Shown here: positions 1 through 7,959 of the stretch, one piece after another
How the letters are laid out: every line of letters begins with the position of its first letter
How positions within the stretch are numbered: the first letter of the stretch is position 1
Assembly (NCBI RefSeq): GCF_019457635.1
Contig: NZ_CP080412.1
Span: 3,286,001-3,350,000 of the forward strand
DNA from: Shewanella mangrovisoli
GTDB taxonomy: Bacteria > Pseudomonadota > Gammaproteobacteria > Enterobacterales > Shewanellaceae
Reading direction: 5' to 3'
Length of the DNA: 64,000 bases
Program-made: the position numbers and the translations under genes
The notes under the pieces: model-generated
The model's database searches: none
What the model saw: only the letters and a program-made list of their open reading frames with translations
Told to the model about the DNA's origin: nothing

Positions 1-350
1 CCTTTTCAACGCTCTTTTGGTCTAATGCCTTTGCGATGGTTTTTCTGATACCGGCAACTTGGTACGAGGGTGCCGACTTTAGCCTGCCCGTCGCCCAAGT
101 TGGCTTAACCTTAGGGCTGTTTTATATCGGTATGACCTACCTCATCATCCATGCCTATCGGCGTGCCGATGCCAGCCAAATGGCCCCAGTGGAATACACA
201 GGCCTTATTTTTGCTGCATTGTTTGGCTGGTGGTTTTTGGATGAGCACTTAAGCATTGTGGTTTGTATTGGCATAGGACTGGTGATTTTTTCCTCCATCC
301 TGCCAAGTTACAGTGAACTGAAAGCTAAATGGAAAAGCCGGCGAAGTTAA
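1..350 (+). CDS. EamA/DMT-family permease, C-terminal part
   Basis: The reading frame is open from the first base of the window, so the 5' part lies outside. The visible 115 or so residues contain about four hydrophobic segments. They include a GLFYIGMTYLIIHAYRRADAS stretch and then APVEYTGLIFAALFGWWFLDE, the pattern of the last helices of the drug/metabolite transporter (EamA) fold, followed by a basic tail. Family members are inner membrane exporters of small metabolites; the substrate cannot be told from this fragment. A hairpin overlapping the stop codon ends the transcript, and the next gene runs convergently. Confidence 0.8.
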   Translation, partial: FSTLFWSNAFAMVFLIPATWYEGADFSLPVAQVGLTLGLFYIGMTYLIIHAYRRADASQMAPVEYTGLIFAALFGWWFLDEHLSIVVCIGIGLVIFSSILPSYSELKAKWKSRRS

Positions 351-364
351 CCTTGGCCGGCTTT
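334..364 (+). terminator. Hairpin overlapping the permease stop codon
   Basis: AAAGCCGGC at 334-342 pairs with GCCGGCTTT at 356-364. The stop codon TAA lies in the loop. The T tract is short, so termination strength is uncertain. Confidence 0.5.
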
Positions 365-408
365 GACATCGAAGTGGCCGTAGTGTTGGCCACTCAATAA
401 AAGCGAGA

Positions 409-948
409 TTAGAAGCGGAATTTACCGCCGATGTAAACGCCATCTTCGAAGGTAAAATCACGGGCGTGATCATATTCGAAGGCAATCTTACGGTAACCCA
501 CATAGAACGCCATATTAGGGTTCACGCGGTACTGCACCTTTGAATCTAACTCGTATTGACCATCGACATTACCGAAAGACAATACCGATGGCGCATAGTA
601 AGCGGCGGCATGCAAAGAGATATTTGGCCCTAACGCCAAGGCATAACGACCGCCCACTGACACGGCACTGCCGTTTGGCGCATCATCTGCCCATAACTGG
701 CTTAACTTAGCACCGACTTCGAAGTGGTGTACGCCAACATCGTGGGTCATGTGCATTGCGCCTTGGGCAATATGACCGCTATCGTCTGAATAAATATATC
801 CTAATACTGCATTGACATCTTTATTCACTTGCAGCTCTAACTCGGTAGAAACCACATCGTTGTTTAACCCAAGATTAAATTCTGACGCATTCACCTGTAG
901 TGCGGCTGCACTCAATAATAAGACACTTGCTACTCTGAACTTAGCCAT
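409..948 (-). CDS. YfaZ-family outer membrane protein
   Basis: 179 residues with a clear signal peptide (basic start, LLLSAAALQVNA, cleavage likely after residue 21). The mature part consists of alternating amphipathic strands and ends in YIGGKFRF, with a terminal aromatic residue as expected for BAM-inserted beta barrels. Length and the N-terminal EFNLGLNNDVVSTELELQ pattern match the YfaZ family, whose function is unknown. The start is supported by GAGGTG five bases upstream of the ATG. The gene is monocistronic between convergent and tandem neighbours. Family placement is from recognition and has not been searched. Confidence 0.75.
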   Translation of the reverse strand: MAKFRVASVLLLSAAALQVNASEFNLGLNNDVVSTELELQVNKDVNAVLGYIYSDDSGHIAQGAMHMTHDVGVHHFEVGAKLSQLWADDAPNGSAVSVGGRYALALGPNISLHAAAYYAPSVLSFGNVDGQYELDSKVQYRVNPNMAFYVGYRKIAFEYDHARDFTFEDGVYIGGKFRF

Positions 949-1111
949 AAAAACACCTCAATAATGACTGTGGGTAATGGCGCGGATCATACCGAATAAA
1001 AAAAGAAAATCTGCATATTTAGTTGAGAGTCGCGAAGATTTTTGAATTTGAAACCAAACGAAAACCGGTAAAAAACACCAATAAAACCTAAATTAAACAA
1101 CTCGAAAACAT

Positions 1112-1621
1112 TTAGGGTGCAGGCACCCGATCTCCAACTAAAGATTGCATTATGCCGTCGATATCGACACTTTCCTGCAAAGCTAAGTAATACCAACCTA
1201 CGGTATTCCCCGTGCCTCTAATACTTAAATAGTTCCGCCAAAAGTGAAATCCAGCTTTGAGTAAATTCACTCGACTGGCATTGTTCTCATCTCGAATGGT
1301 GGCAAATAACAGGGCAATCCCCTGTGCTTTAGCCACTTCAATCCGCTTAAGAGTAAGCCCTTGGGCTATGCCACGGCGACGGTACAAAGGCGAGACCACC
1401 AGATAACCGAGTTCCCCCACGGGGCCAGAACCTGCCTTAATCGCCGCGCAGCCAACCATCTCACCCTCGAGGGTTTTCGCCAATATAACAGCGCGGGACA
1501 GAGTAAAGGACTGATGGTCGAGGGGATGCGCGTTATCATCCCGCCGATCGATTAATGCCGCCGCAGCCGCTAATTCGGCTGCGTTTTGGCAAAGGACAAA
1601 TTGAATATCGTTTTGATTCAT
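1112..1621 (-). CDS. GNAT-family N-acetyltransferase
   Basis: 169 residues with the acetyl-CoA binding motif of the GNAT fold, LVVSPLYRRRGIAQGLTLKR, at about residues 92-111 (the R-R-x-G-x-A core). This is preceded by strand residues GELGYLVV and followed by LLFATIRDENNASRVNLLKAGF, the typical strand 6-helix 4 region. It should transfer an acetyl group to an amine or small-molecule acceptor in the cytoplasm; the acceptor cannot be inferred. No strong ribosome binding site is visible before the chosen ATG. It lies 28 bases downstream of mgtE on the same strand and may be cotranscribed with it. Confidence 0.8.
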   Translation of the reverse strand: MNQNDIQFVLCQNAAELAAAAALIDRRDDNAHPLDHQSFTLSRAVILAKTLEGEMVGCAAIKAGSGPVGELGYLVVSPLYRRRGIAQGLTLKRIEVAKAQGIALLFATIRDENNASRVNLLKAGFHFWRNYLSIRGTGNTVGWYYLALQESVDIDGIMQSLVGDRVPAP

Positions 1622-1649
1622 ACAAATGAGTTAAACAACCAAAAGCCAC

Positions 1650-3020
1650 TTAGAGATACAGTATCGTCGCCATACCGAGGAAGGTGAAAAAGCCCACCAC
1701 ATCGGTCACTGTGGTTAAAATCACCGAGCCAGAGAGCGCCGCATCTTGGTTAAATCGCTGCAAGACCATAGGGACAAACACCCCGGCCAACGCCGCGACC
1801 GCCATATTGATCAAAATCGCGCAGCCTATCACTATGCCTATGGTGCTGTCGGCAAACCACCAGCCCGCCACCAGTCCAATCACAATCGCCCACAGGGTGC
1901 CATTGACTAAGCCAATGCCTAACTCGTTCTTCATTAAAGAGAATAAGTTACCCGCAGAAATCTGCCCCATCGCCATACCGCGGATCATCAAGGTGAGCGA
2001 CTGACTCCCCGCAATCCCGCCCATGGATGCCACTATCGGCATCAGCACCGCAAGTGCCACCACTTGAGATAAGACATTCTCAAATAACCCAATGGTTGCC
2101 GAGGCCAAAAATGCCGTGAGTAAGTTAATCCCTAACCATACGGCGCGGCGCTGCGCACCTTTGATGATCGGGGCGAATAAGTCGTCGGACTCATCCATAC
2201 CCGCGGTCGCCATTAATTGCGCTTCGTAATGCTCACGCACTAAGGCGGTGGCGGCCCTTAGGGTGACACGGCCAATCAGCTCCCCAGCCTCATCGATAAC
2301 GGGTAACTCAATTTCGCGGCTATGCTCTATCGCCTCGGCAGCATCGAGTAGCGTGGTATCCGCGGTTAAGGCGCGACTGTCTTCCGATAACAGTGAAATC
2401 AGCGGCTCAGAGGGATCATGCTTGAAAATATCATAACGTCTGACCGTACCGAGATATTTATCCGCCTCATCGACAATAAATAAGTTGTCGTTACAGTCGA
2501 GTTCGATTCGCCTGAAAAACCGCTGCGCCTGAGCCACAGTCGCCTTATCGCTGAGCACTAACATTTGATGATCGGTATAACGACCAATCTCATTTTCGGA
2601 ATATTGGTCGTACAGCTCGAAGCGCTGCCGCTGACGTTCGCCCATTTGCGCCAAGGCGCGGTCGGTAAAACTTTCGGGGAGATAATCACTCCACTCAATC
2701 AAATCCTCAGGACTGAGCTGCGCAAACAGCAGATCCACCTCATTGTCGGGCATCTGCTTTAAGATCCCCATACGCGGATCGGCGCGCATTAAACTCAGCA
2801 CAGTCACACGGTCACTAAACTCAACCTGTTGCCAACGCTCGTAACGCTCGTCTAAGGGTAATGACTCCAGCACTAAGGCAACCGTGCCAGGCTCAGCTTC
2901 ATTTAAAATTTCACTGAACACTTCTGCCTGTTCTTCACCTTCAACTTCAGTGAGTTGCTGAACAACCTGCCCGACATCGGCCTGTGTGTTTGTTTCGTAT
3001 TCGGCTTCATGTTCAGTCAC
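1650..3020 (-). CDS. mgtE: MgtE magnesium transporter
   Basis: 456 residues in the standard MgtE layout. Residues 20-140 are the cytoplasmic helical N domain, about 145-270 are paired CBS domains (LFIVDEADKYLGTVRRYDI, then ELPVIDEAGELIGRVTLR), and 285-456 are five membrane helices. The family forms Mg2+-selective dimeric channels gated by cytoplasmic Mg2+ through the N and CBS domains. The conserved helix with PIVASMGGIAGSQ is present. The start codon is GTG at 3018-3020 on the reverse strand, with AAGGG about six bases upstream. The GNAT gene follows closely. No magnesium riboswitch was recognised in the short 5' region. Confidence 0.92.
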   Translation of the reverse strand: MTEHEAEYETNTQADVGQVVQQLTEVEGEEQAEVFSEILNEAEPGTVALVLESLPLDERYERWQQVEFSDRVTVLSLMRADPRMGILKQMPDNEVDLLFAQLSPEDLIEWSDYLPESFTDRALAQMGERQRQRFELYDQYSENEIGRYTDHQMLVLSDKATVAQAQRFFRRIELDCNDNLFIVDEADKYLGTVRRYDIFKHDPSEPLISLLSEDSRALTADTTLLDAAEAIEHSREIELPVIDEAGELIGRVTLRAATALVREHYEAQLMATAGMDESDDLFAPIIKGAQRRAVWLGINLLTAFLASATIGLFENVLSQVVALAVLMPIVASMGGIAGSQSLTLMIRGMAMGQISAGNLFSLMKNELGIGLVNGTLWAIVIGLVAGWWFADSTIGIVIGCAILINMAVAALAGVFVPMVLQRFNQDAALSGSVILTTVTDVVGFFTFLGMATILYL

Positions 3021-3167
3021 ATAAATGCCCTTCTGCTGAGATAAAAATTAGCGTAACTATATTGATATTGAAGAAGATTAGCAAACCCGCAAAATAAATT
3101 GCACACAAATAAATTGATAACAACCAAACTATTATTTATGCTAATCATCACACCTAAGGAGGTAATG

Positions 3168-3653
3168 ATGACATCGACTATCTATAGCCATAGCGCAAAC
3201 GACATTCAAGGCAATCCAACGGCACTGGCGCAATATCAAGGCAAAGTGATCTTAATTGTGAATACCGCCAGTGAGTGCGGTTTTACACCACAGTACAAGG
3301 GCTTAGAGGCGCTCTATCAAAAATATAAAGCGCAGGGATTGGTGGTTTTAGGCTTCCCATGCAATCAGTTTGGCGCCCAAGAAAAAGCCGATGAGAAAGG
3401 CATCCAAAGTTTTTGTGAACTCAACTTTGGCGTGAGCTTTCCGCTGTTTTCGAAAATCGAGGTAAACGGTGAGCACACTCACCCTTTATATCAGTACCTA
3501 AAAAAAGCCGCGCCGGGCGTATTAGGCACAGAACGCATTAAGTGGAATTTCACTAAATTCTTAATTAATCGTCAGGGCGAAGTGGTCGCTCGCTTTGCAC
3601 CAACCACAAAACCAGAGGCCATTAGTGACAAGATAGAAGCGCTTTTAAAATAA
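3168..3653 (+). CDS. Glutathione peroxidase family (thiol peroxidase) protein
   Basis: 161 residues from the second of two adjacent ATGs (3165 and 3168); a strong AAGGAGGT at 3156-3163 favours the second, with five bases of spacing. The motif NTASECGFTPQY holds the peroxidatic cysteine in place of selenocysteine, followed by LGFPCNQFGAQE with the second conserved Cys and Gln, and WNFTKFLINRQGEV with the catalytic Trp-Asn. Bacterial members (BtuE type) reduce hydrogen and organic peroxides, usually with thioredoxin rather than glutathione. There is no signal peptide, so it should act in the cytoplasm. It sits immediately upstream of two candidate small RNAs and has no operon partner. Confidence 0.9.
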   Translation: MTSTIYSHSANDIQGNPTALAQYQGKVILIVNTASECGFTPQYKGLEALYQKYKAQGLVVLGFPCNQFGAQEKADEKGIQSFCELNFGVSFPLFSKIEVNGEHTHPLYQYLKKAAPGVLGTERIKWNFTKFLINRQGEVVARFAPTTKPEAISDKIEALLK

Positions 3654-3719
3654 TCCGCACGCTATCCCATTGAAATTTTATTATTAAATAAAAAATTTAA
3701 GTTATTTTTTATTTTCGAT

Positions 3720-3747
3720 GGAACTTTAATTCTATAAGCCCCTCAAA
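3720..3747 (+). promoter_or_regulatory. Sigma-E-like promoter of candidate sRNA A
   Basis: GGAACTT at 3720-3726, a 16-nt spacer, then TCAAA at 3743-3747. The -35 box equals the enterobacterial RpoE consensus and the spacing is canonical. The predicted start is at about 3753, roughly 23 bases before the conserved GTTCATC segment. Promoter assignment is inference from consensus. Confidence 0.55.
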
Positions 3748-3752
3748 CATAT

Positions 3753-3859
3753 TGAACAGCGAATGTCTTTTTCATGTTCATCATTCTCCCTGGGGCTTCT
3801 AGCGCAGCCCCCTTGACCTAGGAATAGGTCACTAGGCAACCGTTTGGTTGCCTTTTTTT
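3753..3859 (+). ncRNA. Candidate small RNA A (porin-type seed)
   Basis: About 107 nt with no credible reading frame. After a short leader comes GTTCATCATTCTCCC (3776-3790). Hairpin 1 follows: GGGGCT 3792-3797 with AGCCCC 3806-3811, 8-nt loop TCTAGCGC. Hairpin 2 is GACCTA 3815-3820 with TAGGTC 3825-3830 and a GGAA tetraloop. An intrinsic terminator (GGCAACC 3835-3841, GGTTGCC 3846-3852, seven Ts) ends it. The 5' segment, the loop and the terminator recur in two nearby loci (B and C), while the stem bases of hairpin 1 differ between A and C with pairing kept. This supports a functional RNA. The family is not one I recognise by name. Confidence 0.68.
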
Positions 3860-3963
3860 ATGTCCATGTTTTATATGTAAAATAAATGTAGCTACGCACC
3901 AACAACTCAATATGCTGATGCCAGCAAGGCCAAAAATAAATTTAAAAATTTTTAGCCGCCAAC

Positions 3964-3991
3964 TGAACTTTATCAAAAGGTCTTAGTCTGA
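3964..3991 (+). promoter_or_regulatory. Sigma-E-like promoter upstream of candidate sRNA B
   Basis: TGAACTT at 3964-3970, a 16-nt spacer, then TCTGA at 3987-3991, close to the RpoE consensus in both boxes. The predicted start at about 3998 lies some 137 bases before the conserved seed of copy B, further away than in copies A and C. Either B has a long leader or it also uses another promoter. Confidence 0.5.
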
Positions 3992-3997
3992 CTATAT

Positions 3998-4243
3998 GTA
4001 AGGATTAACAAATCCGCTTTAATGCAGAATTGATTGCTAAATGAAAACTTTAGCAAAGGATTAAATGGATAAAACGCGCCGTTTAATTCAATGAAACAGT
4101 TTCAAGTTATTGCATAGAGTCGAATTGGTTGGTCGTTCATCATCATCTCCCTTTTGGGAAGCAATCGAATACACGCTAGCGCACTGCATTCCTTTGTCTC
4201 CTACTTTGATTCTTTTATGGCAACCTTAGGTTGCCATTTTTTT
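3998..4243 (+). ncRNA. Candidate small RNA B (porin-type seed, long leader)
   Basis: The conserved part runs from GTTCATCATCATCTCCC (4135-4151) through an imperfect hairpin whose stem pairs GGAAGCA with TGCATTCC and whose loop contains CTAGCGC. It ends in a strong terminator (ATGGCAACC 4217-4225, GGTTGCCAT 4229-4237, T tract to 4243). The 5' end is uncertain: the sigma-E-like promoter predicts a roughly 245-nt primary transcript, but a shorter 110-nt form starting near 4130 would match the other two copies. The terminator ends ten bases from the stop codon of the convergent aminopeptidase gene and could serve both. Confidence 0.6.
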
Positions 4244-4252
4244 ATCTGTATT

Positions 4253-6067
4253 TTACCCCTTCAGCATTCTATCAAGTTGCACTTGAATCGAAGGATGGTA
4301 ACCCGCCCTCGCACTGGCATAGATTTGTTGTAACTCAGTGTGATAGCCGGCAACTTGCAACTCCGCATAAAGTGGACGAACAAACTTGCCGCGGCCAATG
4401 CGCTGCAAATAAGCACTTAACGCAGGTAACACAGGATCATAATGATTGCGGATAGCGACCCTAAACCAATCGCAGGCAATTTCAGCATTGCTAGACTCGG
4501 TCAACTTAAAGGTATCGTCCAAATCCATTAATTGCACCTGCGACAACACTTCGGGCAATTGGGTCAAAAAGTACTGCCAATGATGAACTCGCCAACCTTT
4601 TACCTTAAGCTCGCTGGCCGCCTTGCCCTGTAAGAAGTCATCCAAGGCACTATCGACCTTATCTAAACTTCGCGATGTGGGTCCCACATAACCTTGAGGC
4701 AAACCTTCGCCATAAATCCATTCCAACAGCTCGACTTCACTTATTTTATCGGGATAGGCTTCGACTAAAGCCACTTTCGCGTATTCGACAAACACTTCGG
4801 TGGTGATCGCCTTAAAGGCAAAGTGCTGCACATAGGCAAACAGAAACTTATCGAATTCGGTGCGACCGAGGCGATGTTCTAGCTCATGGACGAACATCGA
4901 TGCCTTATCGTAGGTAAAACGGTTAAAGGCCAGATTAGGGTCGGCCTGCTGCACATTGGCGGGCAGCGTTTGCCTGTGGAGCGGTAAAGCCGCCATTTCT
5001 TCTTGTAGTCGGCCAAATTCAATGACCCATTCCAACTCGGCTTGTTCCTTGCCATAGACTTCTTCGACAATCCGATTGGTAAAGTAGGTCGTAAAACCTT
5101 CATTTAGCCAGAGATCGCGCCAAGTCGCGTTACTGACCAGATTGCCCGTCCACGAATGTGCTAACTCGTGGGCGACCGTCGACACTAAGCTTTTATCCCC
5201 CGCAATCAGAGTTGGGGTTAAAAAAGCTAAACGCGGGTTTTCCATGCCGCCGAAAGGAAAACTCGGTGGCAAGATGATCATGTCATAACGGCCCCAGGCA
5301 TAAGGGCCTAAGAGGGATTGCGCCACATCCAGCATGTGTTCGGTATCGGCAAACTCAGTCGCTGCGGCTGCCAACATACAAGGCTCGGTATACACGCCGC
5401 TGCGCGGACCTATGGCTTGAAAGGCTAAGTCGCCCACCGCTAAAGCCAGCAAATGGGTGGGAATGGGCTTTTCCATCTCGAATTTGAATTGACCTTCGAG
5501 CGGTGTATCAGGGTCGTTCATTGCACTCATCACGGCGCGCATGCCCTTCGGCACCTCAACGTGCGCATCGAAGGTGATCCGCACCTTTGGCGAATCCTGC
5601 AAGGGGATCCAACTGCGGGCATTAATGGGCTGAGACTGACTAAAGAGATAAGGTAATGCTTTGCCCGCCGTTTGTTCAGGTGTAAGCCACTGTAGCCCTT
5701 CAGCCTCCGGTGAGGTTTGGTAACGAATATAGATTCTTTCGCACTGCGCTTGGGGTAACTGGATGACTAATTTCTGCCCGAGAATGTCATCGGCTGCTTC
5801 AAGATGAAATGCCAGCGCGGCTTCATCAGTCTTGACCGATAAAATGCTTAAATCGCGACTATCGAGCCATAGCTCGCCAACCTGTGGTTCAAGATAACGC
5901 AATGACAGCGTTGCTTCCCCGAGCAGAGTACGAGTCGCAAAGTCGACTTTTAGCGCGAGGGATAAGTGCGTGACCTGCACTTGGTCACTGTTGGCAAAAG
6001 AATGGTAATCTCGGGTTAAATCCCATGTTGCGGGGGCGATTGGTATTTGCTGATTTTCTAACAGCAT
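4253..6067 (-). CDS. M1-family zinc aminopeptidase (LTA4 hydrolase-like)
   Basis: 604 residues from ATG at 6065-6067 (an in-frame GTG lies directly before it). An N-terminal beta domain of about 200 residues is followed by the gluzincin catalytic domain. It has the exopeptidase motif GGMENPR at about 272-278, the zinc site HELAHSW at about 301-307 and the third ligand in LWLNEGFTTYF at about 320-330. The C-terminal third is helical, as in leukotriene A4 hydrolase-type aminopeptidases, which are shorter than PepN. No signal peptide is visible, so it should trim N-terminal residues from peptides in the cytoplasm. It is transcribed towards sRNA B, whose terminator abuts its stop. Confidence 0.9.
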   Translation of the reverse strand: MLLENQQIPIAPATWDLTRDYHSFANSDQVQVTHLSLALKVDFATRTLLGEATLSLRYLEPQVGELWLDSRDLSILSVKTDEAALAFHLEAADDILGQKLVIQLPQAQCERIYIRYQTSPEAEGLQWLTPEQTAGKALPYLFSQSQPINARSWIPLQDSPKVRITFDAHVEVPKGMRAVMSAMNDPDTPLEGQFKFEMEKPIPTHLLALAVGDLAFQAIGPRSGVYTEPCMLAAAATEFADTEHMLDVAQSLLGPYAWGRYDMIILPPSFPFGGMENPRLAFLTPTLIAGDKSLVSTVAHELAHSWTGNLVSNATWRDLWLNEGFTTYFTNRIVEEVYGKEQAELEWVIEFGRLQEEMAALPLHRQTLPANVQQADPNLAFNRFTYDKASMFVHELEHRLGRTEFDKFLFAYVQHFAFKAITTEVFVEYAKVALVEAYPDKISEVELLEWIYGEGLPQGYVGPTSRSLDKVDSALDDFLQGKAASELKVKGWRVHHWQYFLTQLPEVLSQVQLMDLDDTFKLTESSNAEIACDWFRVAIRNHYDPVLPALSAYLQRIGRGKFVRPLYAELQVAGYHTELQQIYASARAGYHPSIQVQLDRMLKG

Positions 6068-6291
6068 CACTTAGCTAACCTGTGGACGGAAAATTATCTG
6101 ACCATATTATCAGCCGCTGATTTACTCCTGCGCAATCGAATAAACCTTCCTCACATCCGCATTTTGTAACAATGCTTGAGTCGATAGCTTGCAATAATCA
6201 ACTTCAACTCACCATAAACAATAAAATTCACATACTTTTCAATGCATAAAGGAAAACATAAAAAATATTTTCAAATATTTTCTATTTTTGC

Positions 6292-6319
6292 TGAACTAAT
6301 TTCGCGTCCTTGAGTCAGA
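6292..6319 (+). promoter_or_regulatory. Sigma-E-like promoter of candidate sRNA C
   Basis: TGAACTA at 6292-6298, a 16-nt spacer, then TCAGA at 6315-6319. Each box differs from the RpoE consensus by one or two bases. The predicted start is at about 6326, 27 bases before the conserved seed, close to the arrangement in copy A. Confidence 0.45.
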
Positions 6320-6325
6320 TATTAT

Positions 6326-6445
6326 GAACCGAATCTTTGCAAGAGTTTCTTCGTTCATCATCATTCTCCTTTAGATGGTTTCTAGCGCGACCGTCCCCGG
6401 ATTCCGAATTGGAATTTACAGCAACCTTATTAGGTTGCTTTTTTT
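6326..6445 (+). ncRNA. Candidate small RNA C (porin-type seed)
   Basis: About 120 nt. CGTTCATCATCATTCTCC (6352-6369) is followed by hairpin ATGGTT 6375-6380 / GACCGT 6389-6394 with loop TCTAGCGC, the same 8-nt loop as in copy A on a different stem. A second hairpin pairs ATTCC 6401-6405 with GGAAT 6411-6415. The terminator is AGCAACCT 6420-6427 / AGGTTGCT 6432-6439 plus a T tract. Similarity to A continues past the terminator (ATGTCCAT), consistent with duplication. There is no plausible coding content. It lies between the aminopeptidase promoter and a MITE-like repeat. Confidence 0.66.
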
Positions 6446-6453
6446 ATGTCCAT

Positions 6454-6641
6454 TTATACCAATCACATTAAATATCTAATCAGTTCAGATGCCTGTGAGG
6501 CTCCCGAAGGGCGGGGTTGAACGGGCTTTATACTGCGTTTAAGGCTTTCGACAGAGCGCCACTATGCCTTTAAGCCTTCGCCTTGTCTAAAGCCCATTTA
6601 ACTCCCGCTGAATGAACAGATATTTAATACGATTGGTATTA
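6454..6641. repeat. MITE-like palindromic repeat element
   Basis: A 188-bp non-coding element. Its terminal inverted repeats begin TTATACCAATCACATTAAAT on the left and are the complement of ATTTAATACGATTGGTATTA on the right, differing at only a few positions. Inside there is further symmetry (GGGCTTTA with TCTAAAGCCC, TTTAAGGC with GCCTTTAAGCC), so the whole unit can fold into one long hairpin. There is no reading frame. This resembles dispersed palindromic elements common in Shewanella and related genomes. It separates sRNA C from the pstS terminator. Confidence 0.7.
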
Positions 6642-6710
6642 CAGTCGTCAGCGTCAGCCATCAATCACCCCAAAATGATAACCCCCTACTCAAGTTCGTG
6701 ATTTAGGGCC

Positions 6711-6742
6711 CAAAAACAAAAAGGGCCTCCGAAGAGACCCTT
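6711..6742 (-). terminator. pstS intrinsic terminator
   Basis: On the reverse strand AAGGGTCTC pairs with GAGGCCCTT around a UUCG tetraloop, followed by a T-rich tract (complement of 6711-6720). It lies just after the pstS stop codon. Confidence 0.8.
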
Positions 6743-6761
6743 AAGGTTTAGCGATTAAGAA

Positions 6762-7733
6762 TTAGAGGCGGATACCTAACTGTTCTAAATCTTTAGCAAC
6801 TACGCTCTTAGGTAGAGTCACATAACCGTCTTTTTCTACCACTTGCTGACCTTGCTTAGACAGCACGTAACGGATGAATTCTTTTTCCATTGGTGCTAAG
6901 TCTTTGTTTGGTTGCTTGTTCACGTATACATATAAGTAACGTGATAATGGGTAAGTACCATTCGCTGCGTTTTCTGCAGTCGCTTCGATAAACTCGTTAC
7001 CTTTCTTCGCGATGGCAACAGCTTTCACGCCAGCAGTTTTATAACCGATACCTGAGTAACCGATAGCGTTCAGTGATTGAGACACTGACTGAACCACAGA
7101 AGCAGAACCTGGTTGCTCGTTTACGTTGGCCTTGAAGTCACCTTTACACAGAGCATGCTCTTTGAAGTAACCGTAAGTGCCTGATACTGAGTTACGACCG
7201 TACAATTGTACGTCTTTTGCTGACCAGTTACCGTCAAGACCTAAGTCGCCCCAACGTTGGATATCGCTGCTACCACACTTGTGAGTAGAAGAGAAAATAC
7301 CGTCAACTTGTTCAACAGTTAAGCCTTTGATTGGGTTATCTTTGTGTACGAATACCGCTAAAGCGTCAATCGCAACACGAACTGCAGTTGGCTTGTAACC
7401 ATAGTGTTTTTCGAAGGCTTCTTCTTCGTTAGGCTTCATTTTGCGGCTCATAGGGCCGAATTGTGAAGTACCTTCAGTTAATGCTGGTGGCGCAGTAGAA
7501 GAGCCCGCAGCTTGAATTTGGATGTTTACGTTAGGGTACATCTGTTTAAATTCTTCAGCCCACAGAGTCATCATGTTGGCTAAAGTATCTGAACCTACAG
7601 ACGAAAGGTTGCCTGATACACCACTTGCTTTCTCGTAAGTTGGCAGAGATTGATCAACAGATGCCATTGCAGTGGCAGAGAATACACCAGCGGCTGTGAG
7701 GGTCATCGCGCCGACAAGCTTTTTCAGTTTCAT
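6762..7733 (-). CDS. pstS: Phosphate ABC transporter substrate-binding protein
   Basis: 323 residues with a Sec signal peptide ([20 protein letters not shown], cleavage after about residue 24). The mature protein has the phosphate-binding pattern of the PstS family: GSDTLANMM near residue 47, [23 protein letters not shown] at about 80-100, and [12 protein letters not shown] near 180. It captures inorganic phosphate in the periplasm for the PstCAB importer, which is not encoded here. SD GGAG lies about seven bases before the ATG. A Pho box is found about 95 bases upstream, and phoR and phoB lie directly upstream on the same strand, separated by a terminator, so pstS is probably its own PhoB-dependent unit. 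Confidence 0.92.
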   Translation of the reverse strand: MKLKKLVGAMTLTAAGVFSATAMASVDQSLPTYEKASGVSGNLSSVGSDTLANMMTLWAEEFKQMYPNVNIQIQAAGSSTAPPALTEGTSQFGPMSRKMKPNEEEAFEKHYGYKPTAVRVAIDALAVFVHKDNPIKGLTVEQVDGIFSSTHKCGSSDIQRWGDLGLDGNWSAKDVQLYGRNSVSGTYGYFKEHALCKGDFKANVNEQPGSASVVQSVSQSLNAIGYSGIGYKTAGVKAVAIAKKGNEFIEATAENAANGTYPLSRYLYVYVNKQPNKDLAPMEKEFIRYVLSKQGQQVVEKDGYVTLPKSVVAKDLEQLGIRL

Positions 7734-7828
7734 TATGTGCTCCAGTAATAAGCTAACTAATTTCTAACTTAAGTTTCTTCAGACGCAGCCAGTATCAATC
7801 GCTACAATGACAATTCTATGTCCAAGAT

Positions 7829-7847
7829 GTGACACTTAGATGACAAA
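7829..7847 (-). promoter_or_regulatory. Pho box upstream of pstS
   Basis: The reverse strand reads TTTGTCATCTAAGTGTCAC: two TGTCA half-sites 11 bp apart, the spacing required for head-to-tail PhoB dimers. It lies about 95 bp upstream of the pstS start. PhoB is encoded in the same cluster. Confidence 0.7.
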
Positions 7848-7902
7848 ACACATTTTTCGCATTTTTTTGAAAAAAACCTCGCATTGTTAAAGTGTTAAAA
7901 GC

Positions 7903-7926
7903 AAAACAGGCCATAATGGCCTGTTT
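7903..7926. terminator. Bidirectional terminator between phoR and pstS
   Basis: AAAACAGGCCA and TGGCCTGTTTT form a perfect stem with a three-base loop and A/T tracts on both sides. It lies downstream of phoR and upstream of the pstS Pho box, separating the two units. Confidence 0.75.
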
Positions 7927-7959
7927 TATATGTAAAAATAATATGCGTTTCTTTGACAA

